A DNA stretch of 64,000 nt from a virus, in IMG/VR virus record IMGVR_UViG_3300021185_002143, positions 1-64,000 of that record; one strand, 5' to 3'. Position 1 is the stretch's first letter. Every line of letters starts with the position of its first letter. Below, piece by piece: positions 59,951-64,000 of this stretch. The notes beneath the pieces are model-generated. The model was not told the DNA's origin and searched no databases. It was given only the letters and a program-made list of their open reading frames with translations. The position numbers were made by a program, and so were the translations under genes.

Positions 59951-59954
59951 AACC

Positions 59955-60173
59955 ATGAGATATATACTAGACATCGCTCAAACAAATGAGACACCCGCCA
60001 ACTACGCCAAGAAGTTCATGCAAGATTTCTGTGAGACAATGGAGGATCACATCGTCACCATCGTGTGCATTGATGAGACTAATGACAACCAGTTTCACAA
60101 TGACCCTACCAAGAATACGCTGACTGATACACAACTTCAGCGTTACTCTGACTACTGCCATCGTGAAGACTAA
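59955..60173 (+). CDS. Small acidic protein
   Basis: 72 residues; it follows the previous gene by 4 bases (AACC). Acidic and helical (ETPANYAKKFMQDFCETMEDHIVTIVCIDETNDN). No family was recognised. Linker sequence CCAAATAGAACC before the ATG matches the one at 58162. Confidence 0.5.
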   Translation: MRYILDIAQTNETPANYAKKFMQDFCETMEDHIVTIVCIDETNDNQFHNDPTKNTLTDTQLQRYSDYCHRED

Positions 60174-60193
60174 ACCCAAACCAAACCAATAAT

Positions 60194-60274
60194 ATGCAAT
60201 ACAGTGACCATATGATACCCATCATCGAGATACGTAAAATATTAGAATCATTAAACCAAACCCAAACCAAATAG
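60194..60274 (+). CDS. Tiny ORF in an A/C-rich linker
   Basis: 26 residues (MQYSDHMIPIIEIRKILESLNQTQTK). It lies in an A/C-rich stretch and ends in the same QTK-TAG pattern as nearby genes. It could be a true micropeptide or linker-derived. Confidence 0.3.
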   Translation: MQYSDHMIPIIEIRKILESLNQTQTK

Positions 60275-60300
60275 AAACCAAACCTATACCAAATAAACAT

Positions 60301-60531
60301 ATGCAAGTAAAACTAATGACCCATGGATGGGGAGACAATGATCTACCCATCGACTCCGACAACCAAGTGCTACCATCCCATGTCAATGACGTAGCATTAC
60401 GTGATGTGGTATTCAATGCGAAGCAACCCGACTCATTGGATGACAGTAACTTCAACCTGTTCATCTGGGTCGGGGATAGTGGCTGGCTCGTTCAGTCTGC
60501 TGACTTTGAGTTCGTAACATTTACACCATAA
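60301..60531 (+). CDS. Small hypothetical protein
   Basis: 76 residues, acidic, mostly strand-forming, with KLMTHGWGDNDLPID at the N-terminus and NLFIWVGDSGWLVQS near the C-terminus. No family was recognised. Preceded by an A/C-rich leader (ACCAAATAAACAT). Confidence 0.5.
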   Translation: MQVKLMTHGWGDNDLPIDSDNQVLPSHVNDVALRDVVFNAKQPDSLDDSNFNLFIWVGDSGWLVQSADFEFVTFTP

Positions 60532-60535
60532 CCAA

Positions 60536-60769
60536 ATGAAAACAATAATACATGTAAACCAGCACACCATCCGTGCCAACAGCAAGACAGGTGAGCGCAA
60601 CCCAGTGCTTACTTGCAAGACATACAAGTCCAATGACTACGCCAAGCGTGTCGAGATCCTCGATGATGATGGCGAGGTGACTGCGACTGTGGTCTATAGC
60701 CCAGACAAACCACTATCATGTGGTGCTAAAGTCTGGATCGAAACACAGCAACCTGTAACACTCTCCTAA
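60536..60769 (+). CDS. Small basic hypothetical protein
   Basis: 77 residues, strand-rich with Lys/Thr (RANSKTGERNPVLTCKTYKSNDYAKRVEILDDDGEVTATVVYSPDKPL). Adjacent to the previous gene with a 4-base gap. No family was recognised. Confidence 0.5.
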   Translation: MKTIIHVNQHTIRANSKTGERNPVLTCKTYKSNDYAKRVEILDDDGEVTATVVYSPDKPLSCGAKVWIETQQPVTLS

Positions 60770-60794
60770 AATAATATAAAATAGTGATTGCCAA

Positions 60795-60826
60795 ATGGCT
60801 GTCCTACTTATACTAATACTCAACAC
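60795..60826 (+). repeat. Right-arm module, partial copy 7
   Basis: Only the ATGGCTGTCCTACTTATACT part remains; the upstream block and hairpin are absent. The short frame is in frame with the DUF932-like gene that follows. Confidence 0.75.
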
Positions 60827-60875
60827 CCCCTCACTAACCACAACAAACAACAAACAACAAACACAAACAAACATT

Positions 60876-61925
60876 ATGTCCCACGAAATAACAAACATCG
60901 ACTCCGTCCTCGTCCCTAATCACTCCAAGTATGCTGCATGGCATGGTCTTGAGAAGCGTGTCGGGGATAGCATCCACCTCTCTGACGTAGAGGAACACGG
61001 ACTACACCCTCAGATTGTAGAGGGAACTGTAACTGCTGGCATTGCTGGTCAGCAGGTAACCCTCAAGGATTACAAAAGCCTCTGCGCTTTGACCAACCTA
61101 GGTGAACTCCACCCCCTGCACATTAGTGGCAACCGCTACTCTGTCATCCAGAACCGAGACGTTTGGAAGGCTATGTCTACTGCCTTCCAAGGTGTTGACA
61201 TGGACTACAAGCTGACCTGTGTCGGCACACTATGTGGTCTACGTAGATACTTTATCTCAGTTGAGGTAGGTGATGCTGGTGGTTTCTCTGTCAATGGCGA
61301 CAAGTTCCACGGCAACATTAACTTCGTGACCAGTCACGATGGGTCACTTGCCTTCCGAGCCTACGACTCCATGATCAGGATTGTGTGTAACAACACACTC
61401 AACTGGTCAGTCGAAGGTGAGAAGAACATTGACTTCAAGGTATACCACAAGGGTGATGCCAAGGTAGCTTGTCATCAGCTGGGTAAGTATCTCAATGATG
61501 TCCTACAAGGTAGGTCTATCTTCACCGAGAAGATGGAAGAGCTTGCCTCGTTCCAAGTGAGGAACGCAGACATCGAAGCTGTGGTCGGAGGCTACTTCAT
61601 CAACAAGGCACACGACCGAGGTGAGAAGCTCGAGACATTCAGCACCCGAACACTCAACCAAGTGCAGGGCATTGCTGACCTAGCCCGACATGGTCGAGGC
61701 AACCAAGGACGTAACATGTATGATGTCCTCAATGGTGCGACCGAGTTCTGGACCAGCGGTGATGGTGTAGGTAAGTCTACCACCCAAGGACGTAGAGCAT
61801 TCAGCTCTGAGTTTGGCACAGGTGCTGACCGCAAGCAGGAGTTCTCCCGCTACCTCATCAAGGGTAACTACGAACCATCCGCTGACGAAGCACAGCGTGT
61901 GCTGAATGCTACCCTCGCTGGATAA
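60876..61925 (+). CDS. DUF932/plasmid-like protein
   Basis: 349 residues from ATG 60876; an in-frame ATG in the partial module (60795) would add 27 residues. The sequence fits the DUF932 (phage/plasmid-like, TIGR03299) plan: GNRYSVIQNRDVWKAM, then VGTLCGLRRYFISVEV, FVTSHDGSLAFRAYDSMIRIVCNNTL and a C-terminal helical part. These proteins occur in phages and plasmids and their function is unresolved. It is the largest of the right-arm genes, which suggests an important early role. Confidence 0.7.
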   Translation: MSHEITNIDSVLVPNHSKYAAWHGLEKRVGDSIHLSDVEEHGLHPQIVEGTVTAGIAGQQVTLKDYKSLCALTNLGELHPLHISGNRYSVIQNRDVWKAMSTAFQGVDMDYKLTCVGTLCGLRRYFISVEVGDAGGFSVNGDKFHGNINFVTSHDGSLAFRAYDSMIRIVCNNTLNWSVEGEKNIDFKVYHKGDAKVACHQLGKYLNDVLQGRSIFTEKMEELASFQVRNADIEAVVGGYFINKAHDRGEKLETFSTRTLNQVQGIADLARHGRGNQGRNMYDVLNGATEFWTSGDGVGKSTTQGRRAFSSEFGTGADRKQEFSRYLIKGNYEPSADEAQRVLNATLAG

Positions 61926-61945
61926 CCATGAACCATGAACCCCGA

Positions 61946-61974
61946 ACCCTGTCTCCTGTATCGGGAGGCAGGGT
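61946..61974 (+). terminator. Hairpin after the DUF932-like gene
   Basis: ACCCTG-T-CTCC pairs with GGAG-G-CAGGGT (11 bp including a U-G pair) with a 7-base loop. No T-run follows. The next module (copy 8) starts at 61983. Confidence 0.5.
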
Positions 61975-61982
61975 CAACCAAC

Positions 61983-62051
61983 TGCAATATGATATTTCAA
62001 CTACCCCTTAAGGGGTAATAATGACTGTCCTACTTAGACTAACGACAACAC
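61983..62051 (+). repeat. Right-arm module, copy 8
   Basis: Full copy with the palindromic hairpin. The short frame from ATG 62021 ends TAA a few bases before the next gene start. Confidence 0.95.
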
Positions 62052-62066
62052 AAACCAAATAAACAT

Positions 62067-62633
62067 ATGAAACCTAAATTAATAACAGCAGACAATTCCT
62101 ACCTCAAGTTCGAGGGAACATCAGACCAAGCGTTCGACTTCATCGACGCAATGGCACAACTAGATGCCTCGAAAAACATGAGCGACTTGGTATTCAATAT
62201 CGAAGTTGCCCTGCAACGGGAAGGATTTCTTGATGAAGACTTCAACCGAGTTGATGATACACTCAGCTACCCATTCGAGGATGGTGACACCTTCTACACA
62301 ATCGAGAATGGTCTAGTCATTGAGTCGGTGTGGGACGAACAAGCCGAAGAGGTGCATGATGATAATCCAGATTGTGTCTACTACAAATGCCACGGTGATG
62401 CAGTGCACGAACACAAGGCACAGCTACTTGAGTTCCTATCCAACAACCTCCGAGCTGACTACTTCAAAGACCAGAGCAACCTGTATCAAAGTGCCATCAA
62501 CTACATCACCTCAACTGAGAGCACTCTATGCTCCAACTGTGGACACGACCTAGGCTATGGCTACATGAACTGTGGTGCTGGCATAGCAGGGGACTGCCCA
62601 GAATGTGGTCACAACAATAAGCAACTACATTAA
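62067..62633 (+). CDS. Protein with C-terminal zinc ribbon
   Basis: 188 residues. Acidic mixed N-terminal part; residues ~150-185 form a zinc-ribbon-like pair (CSNCGHDLGYG and CPECGHNN) separated by an insert with another Cys. Such ribbons bind nucleic acid or RNA polymerase. No N-terminal family was recognised. It follows module copy 8. Confidence 0.55.
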   Translation: MKPKLITADNSYLKFEGTSDQAFDFIDAMAQLDASKNMSDLVFNIEVALQREGFLDEDFNRVDDTLSYPFEDGDTFYTIENGLVIESVWDEQAEEVHDDNPDCVYYKCHGDAVHEHKAQLLEFLSNNLRADYFKDQSNLYQSAINYITSTESTLCSNCGHDLGYGYMNCGAGIAGDCPECGHNNKQLH

Positions 62634-62639
62634 AACATC

Positions 62640-62840
62640 ATGATCTTTACATACTGTATCATCTTACTGATCACTACATACCTAGGTTCTGTAGCATTAT
62701 CAATCGCCACCCAAAGCCACGATGGCAAGCCAGACTTATGGATCGCACTCATTGACGCATGGGTCACAACCATCAGCATCATCGTCGGACTCGGTGTGGT
62801 GTGGGTTACAATCTCTGGCGTGTTCCTCTTGGTTTCATAA
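62640..62840 (+). CDS. Small two-helix membrane protein
   Basis: 66 residues with two hydrophobic helices (FTYCIILLITTYLGSVALSIA and ISIIVGLGVVWVTISGVFLLV) and a short polar loop. It could be an inner-membrane exclusion or channel-like protein. No family was recognised. Confidence 0.5.
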   Translation: MIFTYCIILLITTYLGSVALSIATQSHDGKPDLWIALIDAWVTTISIIVGLGVVWVTISGVFLLVS

Positions 62841-62853
62841 CACACTAAACACT

Positions 62854-63090
62854 ATGACAAACAACATAAACATACGAGGCTGGATCATAACAGCCGAGCC
62901 CTACTCCGATCCCAAAGTCCTCATCGACATCGAGTCACCATGCGGTAAGTATGGATCGAGCCTAGCCCTAGCCGAAGACACAGGTAGTGTGGAAGATTAC
63001 CACACCCTGTCTAAAACAAAAGCTGTGCCTACCTCTGTGTTGAGGAGAGCACAAGAAATAGAAGAAACATATTACAACCAAACCAAATAG
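62854..63090 (+). CDS. Small hypothetical protein
   Basis: 78 residues from ATG 62854; an earlier in-frame ATG overlaps the previous gene. Acidic and strand-rich (RGWIITAEPYSDPKVLIDIESPCGKYGSSLALAED). It ends in NQTK-TAG, the shared linker. No family was recognised. Confidence 0.5.
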   Translation: MTNNINIRGWIITAEPYSDPKVLIDIESPCGKYGSSLALAEDTGSVEDYHTLSKTKAVPTSVLRRAQEIEETYYNQTK

Positions 63091-63103
63091 AACAAACACC
63101 AAT

Positions 63104-63313
63104 ATGAAAGAGATTATATACACAATTGATTGGGTCAACAAGCTGGGTGCACACTACAGGCACCACACCGACAGTCTAGAAACTGTGGGTGCTAACTTGC
63201 TCACCCGATACAAGTCTAGGCAAACAGCAACTGCCAAAGATGACAAGGGAGTAGTCATTGGACGAGCATGGAAAGACGAGAGAGCATGGAACTGGTATCT
63301 AGACCAGCAATAA
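63104..63313 (+). CDS. Small basic hypothetical protein
   Basis: 69 residues, basic, with KEIIYTIDWVNKLGAHYRHH and a Trp-rich C-terminus (WKDERAWNWYLDQQ). No family was recognised. The A/C-rich gap before it matches the cassette style. Confidence 0.5.
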   Translation: MKEIIYTIDWVNKLGAHYRHHTDSLETVGANLLTRYKSRQTATAKDDKGVVIGRAWKDERAWNWYLDQQ

Positions 63314-63328
63314 TAACCAACCAAACAT

Positions 63329-63658
63329 ATGACAAATATACCAGTAACACCAACAGATACCTACAACCTACTCATAGATTATCCTATGACCACCCCACCC
63401 ACAGTTGCTGTGCTCCGAGACCTAGTATGCTCTGACCCTAGCCCGCTGAGGCAAAAGCTAACGACTGCACTGATTAATTTCTTTGAAGCTGATGACGCCA
63501 CCTTCGGAGACATAGAGTCATCCTACCCATGTACTGTGGCCTTTGAAGTTAGCGGGGATGAGCAACCTTGGTGGTTTGACGCAGGTCTTGACCAGTGCGA
63601 CGGAACCCCCAACCAGTGGAGAGGCGAGGTGATCCTTGACTATGTTCCTACTTACTAA
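63329..63658 (+). CDS. Small acidic hypothetical protein
   Basis: 109 residues, acidic with aromatic patches (GDEQPWWFDAGLDQCDGTPNQWRGEVILDYVP). No family was recognised. Preceded by ACCAAACAT, like several neighbours. Confidence 0.5.
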   Translation: MTNIPVTPTDTYNLLIDYPMTTPPTVAVLRDLVCSDPSPLRQKLTTALINFFEADDATFGDIESSYPCTVAFEVSGDEQPWWFDAGLDQCDGTPNQWRGEVILDYVPTY

Positions 63659-63696
63659 CACCAACCAAACCAACAACACAAACCAATAGAAACACT

Positions 63697-63924
63697 ATGC
63701 AAGAATACACAAACAGATACGGAATGACTTTTAAAGTCGGACAAGTAGGGACGTTGACAAGACGCTTCAAGATGCACGATGGGGAGAAGCTAACTATTAC
63801 AGGCTTCACTCCAACGGGTCGATTCATGCACACAGAAAACGAGCGAGGCACAAGATACTCTTTCACTACCGAAAGTCAAATCCTTCGCGGATCTCACATG
63901 GGAAACTGTAAAATCACATTCTAA
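63697..63924 (+). CDS. Small beta-rich hypothetical protein
   Basis: 75 residues with strand-forming sequence (YGMTFKVGQVGTLTRRFKMHDGEKLTITGFTPTGRFMHTENERGTRYSF), possibly an SH3- or OB-like small fold. No family was recognised. Confidence 0.5.
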   Translation: MQEYTNRYGMTFKVGQVGTLTRRFKMHDGEKLTITGFTPTGRFMHTENERGTRYSFTTESQILRGSHMGNCKITF

Positions 63925-63938
63925 CCCCAACCAAACAT

Positions 63939-64000
63939 ATGACAACAACACAAGTAACACTACCCATCCACATGATTGACATCGTGCGGTATAAGAACTG
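63939..64000 (+). CDS. Start of a gene cut by the window end
   Basis: The ATG at 63939 follows the usual CCAAACAT-type leader. Twenty codons are visible (TTTQVTLPIHMIDIVRYKN...), open to the last base. Too short to identify. Confidence 0.5.
   Translation, partial: MTTTQVTLPIHMIDIVRYKN

Noticed and set aside
56770-61995. TATGAT in the right-arm modules as a -10 promoter box
   Set aside because: No consistent -35 occurs 15-19 bases upstream, because the upstream sequence is unrelated between copies. The block may still be part of a promoter of another type.
56764-62051. CRISPR-like array
   Set aside because: The repeats are ~70 bp and the intervals are whole protein-coding genes of different lengths, not short spacers. 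No cas genes were seen.

Overview
The window is part of the genome of a tailed double-stranded DNA bacteriophage. The evidence is a complete packaging and head set (large terminase, putative small terminase, portal, scaffold, major capsid protein), a lysis cassette (amidase, BhlA-like holin, second small membrane protein, lipoprotein), long fibre proteins, and a phage replication set (PolA-type polymerase, primase-helicase, SNF2-type helicase, RecB/Cas4-like nuclease, RuvC-like resolvase). No integrase, excisionase, rRNA, tRNA, transposase, CRISPR array or RNA polymerase gene was seen. Both window ends fall inside genes, so this is an internal slice of a larger molecule. The host cannot be named. 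Most genes lack a Shine-Dalgarno sequence and have A/C-rich leaders or apparently no leader at all, which points to a host lineage that does not rely on SD-led initiation.

Layout. (1) 1-1.63 kb, rightward: two tandem MarR-like winged-helix proteins, a one-pass membrane protein, an orphan DnaA domain IV protein and small unknowns, closed by a terminator. (2) 1.82-18.57 kb, leftward: a 4118-residue giant polyvalent protein, three smaller probable internal virion proteins and the large terminase. (3) 18.61-28.34 kb, rightward: putative small terminase, resolvase, helicase, an AP2/HNH-like gene, nuclease, polymerase and primase-helicase. (4) 28.31-54.95 kb, leftward: virion block. It holds a glycosyltransferase, cytidylyltransferase-like and RmlD-like trio, repeat-rich tail proteins, the lysis cassette, a sulfotransferase, two YadA-head-like fibres, capsid, scaffold, portal and a run of small genes. 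(5) 55.0-56.36 kb: a 42-bp inverted repeat followed by small leftward accessory genes (minimetalloprotease, dNTP-hydrolase-like). (6) 56.87-64 kb, rightward: an array of small accessory genes separated by a recurring intergenic module.

Three regulatory patterns stand out. First, at least nine starts in the virion/packaging genes have a -35/-10-like pair whose TAnnnT box ends 6-7 nt before the ATG. That predicts leaderless mRNAs and looks like a late-promoter class. Second, the right-arm genes are punctuated by seven full copies and one partial copy of a ~70-bp module. It carries a hairpin whose stem is preserved even where its sequence is swapped, a conserved short ORF start, and in some copies the stop codon of the preceding gene. 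Third, one putative fibre gene is split by a single in-frame TGA with the frame open on both sides.

The replication block copies and repairs the genome. The virion block builds particles that carry the giant protein. The glycosyl- and sulfo-transferases probably decorate either virion fibres or host-surface glycans. The right-arm cassettes look like rapidly exchanged early host-interaction genes. All family assignments were made by eye from motifs, without database searches.
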